Source of the DNA: Bacillota bacterium
GTDB taxonomy: Bacteria > Bacillota > Clostridia > Lachnospirales > Lachnospiraceae
Direction: 5' to 3'
NCBI GenBank assembly: GCA_023387635.1
Contig: JAEWHU010000299.1
Span: 1-27,397 of the forward strand
DNA length: 27,397 nucleotides
Position 1 is the first letter of the stretch; each line of letters begins with the position of its first letter. The translations under genes were made by a program, and so were the position numbers. The notes under the pieces are model-generated. The model did not search any database and was not told the DNA's origin. It saw only the letters and a list, made by a program, of their open reading frames with translations. Positions 1 to 8,225 of the stretch are shown here, piece by piece.

Positions 1-34
1 ACAAACTACTTAAAGGTAATTTACTATAATAAAC

Positions 35-83
35 AAAAATCAGGGAAGGAATTCATAAAGCCGAATTTCTTTTCTGATTTTTT
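35..83 (+). terminator. Rho-independent terminator of an upstream gene
   Basis: A 20-bp stem (left arm 35-54, right arm 63-82, G-U wobbles allowed, 8-nt loop) ends in a T-rich run. It probably closes a gene lying before the window. One reading frame stops at 27-29, just ahead of the hairpin, and could be that gene's 3' end, but only nine codons are visible, so no CDS is called. Confidence 0.75.
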
Positions 84-108
84 ATTTTATAAGGTATTAT
101 TAAAAATT

Positions 109-138
109 TTGTCTATAAATAAACATAGAATATATGAT
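109..138 (+). promoter_or_regulatory. Candidate sigma-A promoter for the YaiI-YtaF genes
   Basis: TTGTCT (109-114) and TATGAT (133-138) are separated by 18 bp, about 70 nt before the first start codon. The surroundings are very AT-rich, so chance matches are common. Confidence 0.35.
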
Positions 139-209
139 ATACAAATAAAATAGATATGTTAGAATATCAATAGGTAGTCAAAAGATATCAAAAGGAGGGA
201 AGGTGAAGA

Positions 210-656
210 ATGAAATTCTTAATAGATGCAGATGCATGTCCTGTAACTAAAATAGTCGAGAATATTGCAAAGATGAATGATATAGAATTACTGCTTGTTT
301 GTGATACGAGTCATATTATTACTGTAGATTACGGTGAAGTAATTGTAGTTAGTAAAGGAAATGATTCTGCAGATTTTTATCTTGTTAATAAGGTATCGAA
401 AGGGGATATCGTAGTGACAGGAGATTATGGTGTAGCAGCAATGGCTTTAGCTAAAGGAGGCCATCCTATACATCATAGTGGAAAATGGTTTACGAGTGAT
501 AACATTGATCAAATGTTGTTTGAAAGACATATGTCTAAAAAGGCAAGAAAGGGTTCAAATCATTACAGGGGCAAAGGTCCAAAGAAAAGAACACCCCTGG
601 ATGATAAAAGATTTTATGAATCATTCCTTTCACTGCTAAGTGTTATCAGAAGTTAA
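210..656 (+). CDS. YaiI/YqxD family (DUF188, UPF0178) protein
   Basis: A 148-residue cytoplasmic protein of the usual length for the YaiI/YqxD family. The N-terminal signature DADACP (residues 6-11) is present, followed by the family's central TGDYGVAAMALAKGG segment and a basic C-terminal stretch rich in Lys and Arg. The family is placed in the PIN-like nuclease fold group, but no activity is firmly established, so the role is unknown. The start is set by a strong AAAGGAGGG ribosome binding site about 10 nt upstream. The gene follows a terminator and a candidate promoter. The ytaF-like gene begins about 110 nt after its stop with no obvious terminator between, so the two may be co-transcribed. 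Confidence 0.93.
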   Translation: MKFLIDADACPVTKIVENIAKMNDIELLLVCDTSHIITVDYGEVIVVSKGNDSADFYLVNKVSKGDIVVTGDYGVAAMALAKGGHPIHHSGKWFTSDNIDQMLFERHMSKKARKGSNHYRGKGPKKRTPLDDKRFYESFLSLLSVIRS

Positions 657-765
657 GTTTATATCGTACAGGCAGCGTGTAATTGGTTTAGTAAAAAAAG
701 AAAAAAGTAGCATTTTCATATTTAATCAATATAATAGTAAAGAACATGGAAGGGAAGTTCTTATA

Positions 766-1410
766 ATGATTATTATAAAAATGATTATGGAGTCTCTTAT
801 ATTAGTAATAGCGCTATCATTAGATGCATTTGTAGCTTGTTTTGCATATGGGACCAATAAAATTAAGATACCATTTACATCAGCACTTGTACTCACTACT
901 ATAAGTAGCCTTACGTTAACCATATCTTTATTTCTAGGATTTATCATTAAACCATATCTCCCAAAGGAGTTAACCCATATTATATGCTTTATCATATTAT
1001 TCTTTTTAGGAACTACTAAATTATTCGATAGTTCTATAAAGGCATATATAAGAAAAAGAAATGGCTTATGTAAAAGTTTCACTTTTAGAGCAATGAGTTT
1101 GAATTTTATATTAAATGTTTATGCAGATCCAGAGATGGCAGATAAAGATGATTCAAGAATTTTGTCTTACTCAGAGGCTATTTCATTGGCGCTTGCATTA
1201 TCCATAGATGGATTAGCTGTTGGTTTAGGAGCAGCAATTGCAGAGGTAAATAGTATATTAGTGATAGCGAATTCATTAATAGTTGGATTAGTTGCAGTAC
1301 TTTTAGGTGCATTTATTGGGAAAAAAGTATCTGAAAAAGTTTCTTTGGATTTATCTTGGCTTAGTGGGGTTTTGTTACTTATATTAAGTTTTATGAAATT
1401 AAGAGGTTGA
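766..1410 (+). CDS. ytaF: YtaF-type sporulation membrane protein (MntP/DUF204-like)
   Basis: A 214-residue integral membrane protein. Two homologous halves are visible, each opening with the family motif: ALSLDAF (residues 17-22 region, Asp20) and ALSIDGLAVG (Asp148). These paired Asp residues are characteristic of the MntP/YtaF cation-transporter-like family. The central hydrophilic stretch DPEMADKDDS (121-130) is typical of YtaF rather than MntP. YtaF is annotated as a sporulation membrane protein, which suits a genome that also has cotJ; its substrate is not known. I chose ATG 766, preceded by GGAAGGGAAG, over the in-frame start at 640, because the intervening 42 residues are basic, unlike the family, and overlap yaiI. 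A strong terminator follows. Confidence 0.85.
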   Translation: MIIIKMIMESLILVIALSLDAFVACFAYGTNKIKIPFTSALVLTTISSLTLTISLFLGFIIKPYLPKELTHIICFIILFFLGTTKLFDSSIKAYIRKRNGLCKSFTFRAMSLNFILNVYADPEMADKDDSRILSYSEAISLALALSIDGLAVGLGAAIAEVNSILVIANSLIVGLVAVLLGAFIGKKVSEKVSLDLSWLSGVLLLILSFMKLRG

Positions 1411-1426
1411 TTTGTAGTTAGGCTCT

Positions 1427-1468
1427 AATCCTCCATCTTCATACAAAGATGTAGGATTTATTTTTTTT
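1427..1468 (+). terminator. Rho-independent terminator after ytaF
   Basis: The arms AATCCT-CATCTT (1427-1439) and AAGATG-AGGATT (1446-1458) form a 12-bp stem with one internal mismatch. A nine-base T run follows. Confidence 0.85.
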
Positions 1469-1520
1469 AGCTATTTGACTAAGTTATAACAAGTCTAATC
1501 AGTTTACATAATTATTTCGA

Positions 1521-1841
1521 TTACTTAGTAAGCCAATCATTACCCCATGCTTTCATGGCATTAAGGACTTGATCAAAATCAGTTCCTTTTTTTGTTAGAG
1601 AGTATTCTACCGTGATGGGTACAGTAGGGAATACTTCACGATTAATGATTCCATGTTGTTCTAGATGCTTTAGTGTATCTGTTAATGATTTTGTACTAAC
1701 ATTTAAGCTTTTATTTAATTGATTAAAACGTTTAGGACCTCCCCGTAACTCTTCTAGAACTAAAAATGACCACTTTCCACCAAAAATATTCATTACATTT
1801 TTAATTGTATTTAAACAAACTACATCTTTTTCTCTATTCAT
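1521..1841 (-). CDS. HxlR-family (DUF24) winged-helix regulator
   Basis: A 106-residue transcription factor. The HxlR signature GGKWSFLVLEEL (21-32) starts the first helix. The recognition region RFNQLNKSL..STKSLTDTLKHLE (38-61) follows, then the wing with P-x-T-VEYSLTKKG (75-86). A Cys near the N-terminus (Cys9) sits where the redox/quinone-sensing members YodB and HypR carry their reactive cysteine, so oxidative or electrophile sensing is plausible but not shown. The start has an AGGAGG site (complement of 1847-1852). It is divergent from a pirin gene with overlapping promoters, so it probably controls that gene and itself. Length is normal for the family. Confidence 0.9.
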   Translation of the reverse strand: MNREKDVVCLNTIKNVMNIFGGKWSFLVLEELRGGPKRFNQLNKSLNVSTKSLTDTLKHLEQHGIINREVFPTVPITVEYSLTKKGTDFDQVLNAMKAWGNDWLTK

Positions 1842-1899
1842 TTATACCTCCTAAACAATCCAACACTTTATATATTAAAGTAAGTTTATAATATATAAT

Positions 1900-1928
1900 A
1901 ATATATACTATTTTTGCGTACTTTACAA
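1900..1928 (-). promoter_or_regulatory. Candidate promoter of the HxlR regulator gene
   Basis: On the minus strand TTGTAA (1928-1923) and TATATT (1905-1900) are spaced 17 bp. The -35 box is shared with the plus-strand promoter of the pirin gene, so the two divergent promoters overlap face to face. Confidence 0.45.
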
Positions 1929-1950
1929 TATGAATAATTAGGATTATGAT
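1922..1950 (+). promoter_or_regulatory. Candidate promoter of the pirin-like gene
   Basis: TTTACA (1922-1927) and TATGAT (1945-1950) are separated by 17 bp. The -10 box overlaps a Fur-like palindrome (1947-1961). The predicted transcript starts near 1957 and has a structured leader. Confidence 0.5.
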
Positions 1951-1961
1951 ATTGATTATCA
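1947..1961 (+). promoter_or_regulatory. Fur-box-like operator
   Basis: TGATATTGATTATCA agrees with the 7-1-7 Fur consensus TGATAATnATTATCA at all but one defined position. It overlaps the -10 box and predicted start site of the pirin gene, where a repressor would block transcription. PerR and Zur boxes are related; the outer TGA/TCA bases favour Fur. No fur gene is in the window. Confidence 0.5.
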
Positions 1962-1965
1962 ATAG

Positions 1966-2010
1966 AACAACTGGCGCAAAGTCGCCAGACTTTGAGAAAG
2001 GATAGTTGTT
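1966..2010 (+). other. Interleaved-repeat leader (pseudoknot-like) before the pirin gene
   Basis: CTGGCG (1971-1976), CAAAGT (1977-1982), CGCCAG (1983-1988) and ACTTTG (1989-1994) follow each other without gaps. The first pairs with the third and the second with the fourth, giving an a-b-a'-b' order. AACAAC (1966-1971) and GTTGTT (2005-2010) can close the structure. With no connecting nucleotides a full two-stem pseudoknot would be strained, so partial or alternating pairing is more likely. It sits directly on the ribosome-binding region. Confidence 0.45.
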
Positions 2011-2013
2011 ATT

Positions 2014-2715
2014 ATGTTACGTAAAATAGAATCTAAAAATATGGGTAAAAGTGATTTAGGATGGTTAAAGAGTATTTTTCATTTTTCCTTTGCTAATTAT
2101 CAGAATCCTTATAATATAAATTTTGGTGTATTAAGAGTTTTAAATGATGACATCATTGAGCCAGGAGAAGGATTTGATTTACATCCTCATAAGGATATGG
2201 AGATAATATCCTATGTTGTAGAGGGGAGTTTGAGCCATGGAGATAGCATGGGGAATGAAAGAACTTTAACTAGAGGGCAAGTTCAATATATGAGTGCAGG
2301 TACAGGAGTGTATCACAGGGAGCATAATTATGGTGACAAGGATCTTAGACTATTACAGATGTGGATTTTCCCAGATAAAAAGAATTATACGCCAGACTAT
2401 GGTGATTTTTCATTTACGCTGGAACAAAGAAAAAACCAGTGGCTATTAATTGCTTCTAACAAGATGAGTAATGCACCTATTAAGATAAATCAGGATGTAA
2501 ATATTCATGTAATTGAATTGGATAAAGGAAAAGAAGTAAGCTTTGATATAAAGGAAAATAGACAAGGTTATTTGGTGCAAATAGAAGGTGAATCTACCAT
2601 TAATGATTTGATTCTAGAGGCAAGGGATAGCTTAGAAGTAATAGAAGAACCAATTATTATAAAGGCAGAGGAAACCTCCCATATTATATTAATAGAGATG
2701 AGAAAAGGAATGTGA
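2014..2715 (+). CDS. Pirin family protein (cupin-type, YhhW-like)
   Basis: A 233-residue bicupin of typical pirin length. The metal site is intact: His57 and His59 in LHPHKDMEIISYV, and His101 and Glu103 in TGVYHREHN. These correspond to the four iron ligands of human pirin and E. coli YhhW. Bacterial relatives can act as quercetinases or bind iron, but the physiological substrate here is unknown. The C-terminal cupin (about 130-233) lacks clear metal ligands, as usual. The gene is divergent from an HxlR regulator, a common pairing in quinone or oxidative stress responses, and a Fur-like box overlaps its promoter. The ATG is preceded by AAAGGA at about 11 nt, a somewhat long spacing within a structured leader. 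Confidence 0.93.
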   Translation: MLRKIESKNMGKSDLGWLKSIFHFSFANYQNPYNINFGVLRVLNDDIIEPGEGFDLHPHKDMEIISYVVEGSLSHGDSMGNERTLTRGQVQYMSAGTGVYHREHNYGDKDLRLLQMWIFPDKKNYTPDYGDFSFTLEQRKNQWLLIASNKMSNAPIKINQDVNIHVIELDKGKEVSFDIKENRQGYLVQIEGESTINDLILEARDSLEVIEEPIIIKAEETSHIILIEMRKGM

Positions 2716-2767
2716 TCTAATTATTGATTATGAGCTATAACAAGAAGTGGTATCCTTATTATAATAG

Positions 2768-2805
2768 AAAGACCGTAGTAACCTATTACAGTTACTACGG
2801 TCTTT
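2768..2805. terminator. Bidirectional terminator between pirin and the Ca2+-ATPase gene
   Basis: A perfect 15-bp stem, AAAGACCGTAGTAAC (2768-2782) with its complement at 2791-2805 and an 8-nt loop, lies between two convergent genes. T-rich sequence follows the stem on both strands. Confidence 0.85.
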
Positions 2806-2838
2806 CTTCTAGTTATATATTCTTAAATATTAGTTGAC

Positions 2839-5493
2839 TTAATCATTCTCTTTTTTTCTTGCGAAAAATTTAATAATTTCATTTACACATAATGGTATTA
2901 AAGCGAATATGATTACTACTAACCAGTCATTTAATGGAAGGTTGTGTACACCGAAAGCATTTGCTAAAGGTGGAATAGATATTACCGCAAATTGTAGAAT
3001 AAATCCAACGATAATGGCTGCAATTAATTTCATGTTAGTAAATAATCCAATTTGGAATATAGACTTAGTAGCATTTCTCATAGATAAAGAATAGAATAAT
3101 TGAGATGCTGCAAGTACTACGAAGGACATTGTTCTAGCATAAGTTATTACATCTTCAGGGATAGAAGAACCAACGGAATATCCTCTTTCATTAACACCCC
3201 ATACGAAAGCTGTTAATGTTAAAATACCGATTAGTACACCACCAATGACGGAACGTACACCAGCACCATGTGCAAAGAAGCTTTCTTTTGGATTTCTAGG
3301 CTTACTCTTCATAACATCTTTATCACCAGGGTCAACACCTAATGCAATGGCAGGTAGAGAGTCTGTGATAAGGTTAATCCATAAGATTTGTGTTGGCAAT
3401 AAAGGAATTGGCCAAGAGAATAATATGGATATGAATATTGTAATTACTTCACCTAAGTTACAAGATAATAAGAAGATAACTGCCTTCTTAATGTTATTAT
3501 ATATATTTCTACCTTCTTCAATAGCATTAACAATGGTAGAGAAATTATCATCTGTTAAGATCATATCACTAGCACCTTTTGCAACATCTGTACCAGTAAT
3601 ACCCATAGCAACACCAATATCAGCATACTTTAAGGATGGAGCATCGTTAACACCATCACCTGTCATGGATACAATATTACCATGGCCTTTGAATGCACGA
3701 ACAATTTTAACTTTGTGTTCAGGTGAAACTCTGGCAAATACTCTATAGTCATTAATACGACTAGAGAATTCTTCATCAGATAATTCATCTATTTCAGTAC
3801 CTGTAATACTTTGGTCAATATTATCAGCAATTCCAAGTTCTTTTGCAATGGCTACAGCAGTATTTTTATGGTCACCAGTGATCATAATAGGTCTGATACC
3901 TGCAAGTTTAGCTTCATGGATAGAATCTTTAACTTCTAATCTTGGAGGGTCAATCATACCTACAAGACCAATGATTGTAAGACCTTCTTCCATTTCACTG
4001 GCATCAATTACATTGTTAACATCTTTGTATGCAACACCTAGAACTCTAAGTGCAGAATCGGACATTTCCTCTGTAACTTTTAAATAATTGTTTATCATAT
4101 CCTTTGTTAATGGAACAACTTTGCCATTTACTAAAGCGTGTGTGGAAAGACGTAAAAGGTTATCAATTGCACCTTTTGTATGAACACGGTAACCATTACC
4201 TTCAACATTTAGTGTAGACATAAGTTTACGATCAGAATCAAAAGGTTTTTCTGAAACACGTTTATATTCATTATTTAAATCGTTTTTACGAAGATTGTAT
4301 TTATCACCTAATACGATAAGTGCAACTTCGGTTGGATCACCGGTGCCCTCGCCATTTTCATAAGTCGCATCAGAACATAAAACAAATGAACGAATTAATT
4401 CCTTTTCATCACCAATAGCTGTGAAGTTTTCAGTTGTAGTTGGTAAATCTTTTAAATTGTTGTAGGTATAGTGTTTAACAACTGTCATTTTGTTTTGTGT
4501 TAAAGTACCTGTTTTATCAGAACAAATAATATTTACAGAACCTAAAGTTTCAACTGCTGGTAATTTCTTAACAATAGCGTGAATCTTAGACATTCTTGTA
4601 ACACCAAGAGCTAATACAATTGCAACAATAGCAGCTAGACCTTCTGGAATAGCAGCAACAGCTAAACTGATTGCTGTAAGGAACATTTCAAATAAATCAC
4701 GTTTTTGGATAATAGCAATAATAAATATTAATGCACAAATACCGATAGCAAGGAAACCTAGAATCTTACCAAGTTCTTCTAAACGTACTTGAAGAGGAGT
4801 TAGTCCTTCATCTTCTTCATCAAGTATTTTTGCTATTTTACCGATTTCAGTATCCATGGCAGTTGCAACAATAACACCTTCACCTCTACCATATGTAGCT
4901 AAGGTAGACATAAATGCCATATTATTTTTGTCACCAATTGGAGTTTTTGGATCAGTATATATTGCGGAAGCATCTTTTTCTGTTGGAACAGATTCCCCAG
5001 TAAGTGCAGATTCTTCAATTTGAAGGTTTGCACTATCGATAAGTCTTAAATCAGCAGGGATATATCTACCAGCATCAATGATAACAATATCACCAGGTAC
5101 TAGTTCTTCTGAACTTATTTCTTTTACTTCTCCATCACGACGAACTAGAGAACGAGGGGTTGTCATCTGCTGTAATGCTTCTACTGCTTTTTCAGCTTTG
5201 AATTCTTGCACTACACCGACGATAGCATTGATAAGTACTACTAAAATAATAATAATAGCATCTGCATACTCACCAATAACTAGAGTGATAATAGCAGCAC
5301 CCAATAATACGTAGATAAGCATATCTTTTAATTGTGCCAAGAATAGTGAGATTAAACTCTTTTTAGGTTTACCCTTTAACTTGTTCATCCCATATTTTTC
5401 TTGCCTTTGCTTCGCCTCACCACTTGAGAGACCGACCAGCGGGTCAACATTCAAGTCTTTTAAAACTTCATTTTGTGATTTGGAAAACCACAT
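2839..5493 (-). CDS. Calcium-translocating P-type ATPase (P2A, SERCA/YloB-like)
   Basis: An 884-residue membrane pump expected to export Ca2+ with ATP hydrolysis. In order: cytosolic N-terminal segment, M1-M2 (about 54-97), actuator domain with TGES (165-168), M3-M4 with the calcium-binding PEGL (283-286), phosphorylation motif DKTGTLT (Asp326), nucleotide domain with KGA (440-442), hinge TGD (539-541) and GDGVNDAP (612-619), then M5-M10. The calcium ligands of SERCA are matched: Glu284 (M4), Asn679 and Glu682 in SCNLGEV (M5), Asn707 and Asp711 in NLITD (M6). This makes Ca2+ more likely than Mn2+ or Na+. The start has a GAGGTG ribosome binding site. The gene is divergent from a soft-metal exporter and ends at a bidirectional terminator. 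Confidence 0.95.
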   Translation of the reverse strand: MWFSKSQNEVLKDLNVDPLVGLSSGEAKQRQEKYGMNKLKGKPKKSLISLFLAQLKDMLIYVLLGAAIITLVIGEYADAIIIILVVLINAIVGVVQEFKAEKAVEALQQMTTPRSLVRRDGEVKEISSEELVPGDIVIIDAGRYIPADLRLIDSANLQIEESALTGESVPTEKDASAIYTDPKTPIGDKNNMAFMSTLATYGRGEGVIVATAMDTEIGKIAKILDEEDEGLTPLQVRLEELGKILGFLAIGICALIFIIAIIQKRDLFEMFLTAISLAVAAIPEGLAAIVAIVLALGVTRMSKIHAIVKKLPAVETLGSVNIICSDKTGTLTQNKMTVVKHYTYNNLKDLPTTTENFTAIGDEKELIRSFVLCSDATYENGEGTGDPTEVALIVLGDKYNLRKNDLNNEYKRVSEKPFDSDRKLMSTLNVEGNGYRVHTKGAIDNLLRLSTHALVNGKVVPLTKDMINNYLKVTEEMSDSALRVLGVAYKDVNNVIDASEMEEGLTIIGLVGMIDPPRLEVKDSIHEAKLAGIRPIMITGDHKNTAVAIAKELGIADNIDQSITGTEIDELSDEEFSSRINDYRVFARVSPEHKVKIVRAFKGHGNIVSMTGDGVNDAPSLKYADIGVAMGITGTDVAKGASDMILTDDNFSTIVNAIEEGRNIYNNIKKAVIFLLSCNLGEVITIFISILFSWPIPLLPTQILWINLITDSLPAIALGVDPGDKDVMKSKPRNPKESFFAHGAGVRSVIGGVLIGILTLTAFVWGVNERGYSVGSSIPEDVITYARTMSFVVLAASQLFYSLSMRNATKSIFQIGLFTNMKLIAAIIVGFILQFAVISIPPLANAFGVHNLPLNDWLVVIIFALIPLCVNEIIKFFARKKEND

Positions 5494-5749
5494 AAAAACA
5501 CCTCTTTCATAGTTTTATGTTTAGTTACTTAAGAAAATGGTCATTCACAAAAATAAATGATATGTATATTATTTCCCGAGGCATAGATAATTATAAGTCG
5601 GAAAAATAAATATAAATTAACATATCATTACTTAGAATACAAATTCTTATATCTAGAACCATATTTTACAACATATTTCCCTAAGAGTAAAATTAAAGTT
5701 TGATTAATTTTACGAAGGTAAAAAATGTATACTATTTTTTAATTTAGTA
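5494..5749. other. AT-rich intergenic region between the two ATPase genes
   Basis: About 250 bp without a credible ORF. It must hold the minus-strand promoter of the Ca2+-ATPase, but I found no convincing -35/-10 pair. The only clear structure is a 9-bp inverted repeat, TAAAATTAA (5689-5697) and TTAATTTTA (5704-5712), with a 6-nt loop. Confidence 0.4.
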
Positions 5750-5778
5750 TTGACATTTTTAGTGTTTAGAGTTATTAT
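5750..5778 (+). promoter_or_regulatory. Promoter of the cadA-type exporter gene
   Basis: A perfect -35 TTGACA (5750-5755), a 17-bp spacer and -10 TATTAT (5773-5778). Transcription should start near 5785, just ahead of the 5789-5810 operator, so the promoter is strong and probably kept off by a repressor. Confidence 0.75.
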
Positions 5779-5788
5779 TCAAATATAA

Positions 5789-5810
5789 CATATGAATGAT
5801 TGTTCATATG
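5789..5810. promoter_or_regulatory. ArsR/SmtB-type metalloregulator operator
   Basis: A 22-bp dyad with perfect 8-bp arms, CATATGAA (5789-5796) and TTCATATG (5803-5810), around six bases. Its core TGAATGATTGTTCA fits the TGAA-N6-TTCA half-site arrangement recognised by CzrA, SmtB and CadC-like sensors. It begins at about +5 of the predicted transcript, a repressor position. No arsR-family gene is adjacent. Confidence 0.7.
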
Positions 5811-5894
5811 AACAGATAATAATGTATTAGATGGGAATTAGAGTATACATATTATAAAATTTTATTAAAAATAATATTAATAGAGGTGAAATGA

Positions 5895-8087
5895 ATGAAA
5901 AATAAGTTAGAATTTATTCTTGATGGACTATGTTGTTCTAACTGTGCCATGAAGATAGAAAAAAAGGTGAATGATATTAGTCTTGTAAAAGAAGCTAGTG
6001 TTAATGTTGCCACACAATTATTAGTCATTGAGCTAGACGAAGGAGCTAACAAGGAAGAAATCCATCAAGCTGTTATAAAAATTGTGAAAGAAGTAGAACC
6101 TGATGTAATTGTTAAAGAAAAGGTAAGGGGCAAAAAACGAAAGATGGATGAAGAAGATGACCATGATCTTCACCATAAGGATGGACATAAGCATGAGGAT
6201 GACCATGATAACGGGCATAATCATAGCCATTCTTCAGAACATGGTATTAAAAATAATTTAATACAATTTGGAATATCAGCAATATTCTTTTTTGCAGCAC
6301 TTATATTTGATTTACCAAAACCTTTAGAGCTAACTTTCTTCTTTATTAGTTATGTGCTATCAGGTGGAGAAGTATTAATGCGGGCTTTCAAGAATATATT
6401 AAGAGGTGAAATTTTTGATGAAAACTTTTTAATGTCAATAGCTACAATAGGTGCATTTATTATTGGCAATTATCCTGAAGGGGTTGCCGTTATGTTATTT
6501 TATCAAATCGGTGAATTGTTTCAAGATTATGCCGTATCAAAATCTAGAAATTCAATATCATCCTTAATGGATATAAGACCAGATTATGCAAATCTACTCA
6601 TTAATAATGAACTAAAGGTAGTTTCACCAGAAACAGTTCAGATTGGAGACTATATTGTTGTAAAACCAGGTGAGAAAGTTCCTCTTGATGGTAAAATAAT
6701 CGAAGGGACATCTCTAGTGGATACAACAGCGTTAACAGGTGAATCAGTTCCAAGAGAAGTATATACTGGAGATAATGTGTTATCTGGATTTATTAATAAA
6801 AATGGAGTGTTAACTATTGAAGTTGAAAAAGATTTTGAAGATTCAACCGTATCTAAAATACTTGATTTAGTTGAAAATGCAAGTAGCAAGAAAGCACCAA
6901 CAGAGAAGTTCATTACTAAATTTGCAAGGGTATACACACCAATTGTAACTATATCTGCAGTGCTATTAGCTATTATTCCTCCCCTTGTTATTCCTGCAGC
7001 TACCTTTAGTGAATGGGTATATAGAGCCCTTATATTTTTAGTAATCTCTTGTCCTTGTGCATTAGTTGTTTCTATTCCACTTGGTTTCTTTGGAGGTATT
7101 GGTGGAGCATCAAAAAATGGGATATTAATCAAAGGAAGTAATTATCTTGAAGTATTAAACCAAGTAGATACTATTGTATTTGATAAAACAGGAACATTGA
7201 CAAAGGGTGTATTTAAAGTTACTGAAATTAATCCAAAAGGTGAATTAAGTAAGGAGGAATTGCTAGAATGTGCTGCATATGCAGAAAGTTATTCTAATCA
7301 TCCAATTGCTTTATCCATTATGAAGGAATATGGTAAGAATGTTAATCAAGATAATATAACTGATTATGAAGAAGTAGCAGGTAAAGGTATAAAGGTTAAA
7401 TTAAATGATAAAAAGATAATGGCTGGCAATAGCAAATTAATGGATGCTGAAAAAATTCCTTTTGAAGTAGTTGATAAGAATGGTAGTATCATTCATGTAT
7501 CTATAGATGATGCTTATGCTGGATATATTATAATTTCAGATGAAATAAAAGAGGATTCTAAGGATGCAATATCTAAATTAAAAGAAAATGGAATTAAGAA
7601 TATTGTAATGCTTACTGGTGATACCAAAAAAGTCGGAGAGAGTGTTGCAAAAGAACTTGGAATTGACAAAGTATATACTGATTTGTTACCAAATGAAAAA
7701 GTTGAAAAATTAGAAGAACTAATGAAAGAACGTACTGGTAAAGAAAAAATTATGTTTGTCGGTGATGGTATTAATGATGCGCCAGTATTAGCATTATCTG
7801 ATATAGGAGTAGCCATGGGTGGACTTGGTTCAGATGCTGCAATTGAAGCAGCGGACGTTGTATTAATGACAGATGAACCATCAAAACTTGTAACTGCATT
7901 TAAAGTATCTAAGAAAACTAGAAAGATAGTATGGCAAAATATTATATTTGCATTTGGTGTAAAATTATTATTTCTTATCCTTGGAGCCTTTGGAGTAGCC
8001 AATATGTGGGAAGCAGTATTTGCAGATGTAGGAGTTGCTCTAATAGCAGTATTAAATGCTATGAGGGTTATGAAGGTAGATGAATGA
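5895..8087 (+). CDS. cadA: Cd2+/Zn2+/Pb2+-exporting P1B-type ATPase
   Basis: A 730-residue heavy-metal exporter of the inner membrane. It starts with a metal-binding HMA domain containing GLCCSNC (Cys13, Cys14, Cys17), followed by a His-rich linker with ten His between residues 90 and 116. The pump core has TGES (281-284), the transmembrane CPC motif (386-388), DKTGTLT (Asp430), the P1B-specific HP pair in SNHP (467-470) and GDGINDAP (623-630). Lys690 and the DVG (711-713) of the last helices, together with CPC, mark subgroup P1B-2 (Zn/Cd/Pb) rather than copper pumps. The ATG has AGAGGTG 6 nt upstream; another ATG 4 nt earlier is out of frame and stops at once. The promoter carries an ArsR-type operator, implying metal induction. 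A strong terminator follows. Confidence 0.95.
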   Translation: MKNKLEFILDGLCCSNCAMKIEKKVNDISLVKEASVNVATQLLVIELDEGANKEEIHQAVIKIVKEVEPDVIVKEKVRGKKRKMDEEDDHDLHHKDGHKHEDDHDNGHNHSHSSEHGIKNNLIQFGISAIFFFAALIFDLPKPLELTFFFISYVLSGGEVLMRAFKNILRGEIFDENFLMSIATIGAFIIGNYPEGVAVMLFYQIGELFQDYAVSKSRNSISSLMDIRPDYANLLINNELKVVSPETVQIGDYIVVKPGEKVPLDGKIIEGTSLVDTTALTGESVPREVYTGDNVLSGFINKNGVLTIEVEKDFEDSTVSKILDLVENASSKKAPTEKFITKFARVYTPIVTISAVLLAIIPPLVIPAATFSEWVYRALIFLVISCPCALVVSIPLGFFGGIGGASKNGILIKGSNYLEVLNQVDTIVFDKTGTLTKGVFKVTEINPKGELSKEELLECAAYAESYSNHPIALSIMKEYGKNVNQDNITDYEEVAGKGIKVKLNDKKIMAGNSKLMDAEKIPFEVVDKNGSIIHVSIDDAYAGYIIISDEIKEDSKDAISKLKENGIKNIVMLTGDTKKVGESVAKELGIDKVYTDLLPNEKVEKLEELMKERTGKEKIMFVGDGINDAPVLALSDIGVAMGGLGSDAAIEAADVVLMTDEPSKLVTAFKVSKKTRKIVWQNIIFAFGVKLLFLILGAFGVANMWEAVFADVGVALIAVLNAMRVMKVDE

Positions 8088-8141
8088 TTTAAAATTAGTA
8101 GTAAAAAATATAGTTAGTAAAGTTGTTACATTATAAAGTGG

Positions 8142-8179
8142 AAGGATCAATACATGGAATTCGATGTATTGATCCTTTT
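8142..8179 (+). terminator. Rho-independent terminator after cadA
   Basis: A perfect 14-bp stem, AAGGATCAATACAT (8142-8155) with its complement at 8164-8177, an 8-nt loop and a short T run. Confidence 0.8.
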
Positions 8180-8225
8180 ATGTATGGAAATATTTTTTCA
8201 TGATATTTAAATTTATAGTACTCAT

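Noticed and set aside
3..29. End of an upstream reading frame (KLLKGNLL, stop)
   Set aside because: Only nine codons are visible and other frames are equally open, so it is mentioned with the terminator but not called as a gene.
2909..5314. Several plus-strand open frames opposite the Ca2+-ATPase gene
   Set aside because: They are antisense shadows of a fully motif-supported gene and lack ribosome binding sites.
6650..8002. Minus-strand open frames opposite cadA
   Set aside because: Shadows of the CadA coding frame, with Ser/Thr/Pro-rich composition and no start signals.
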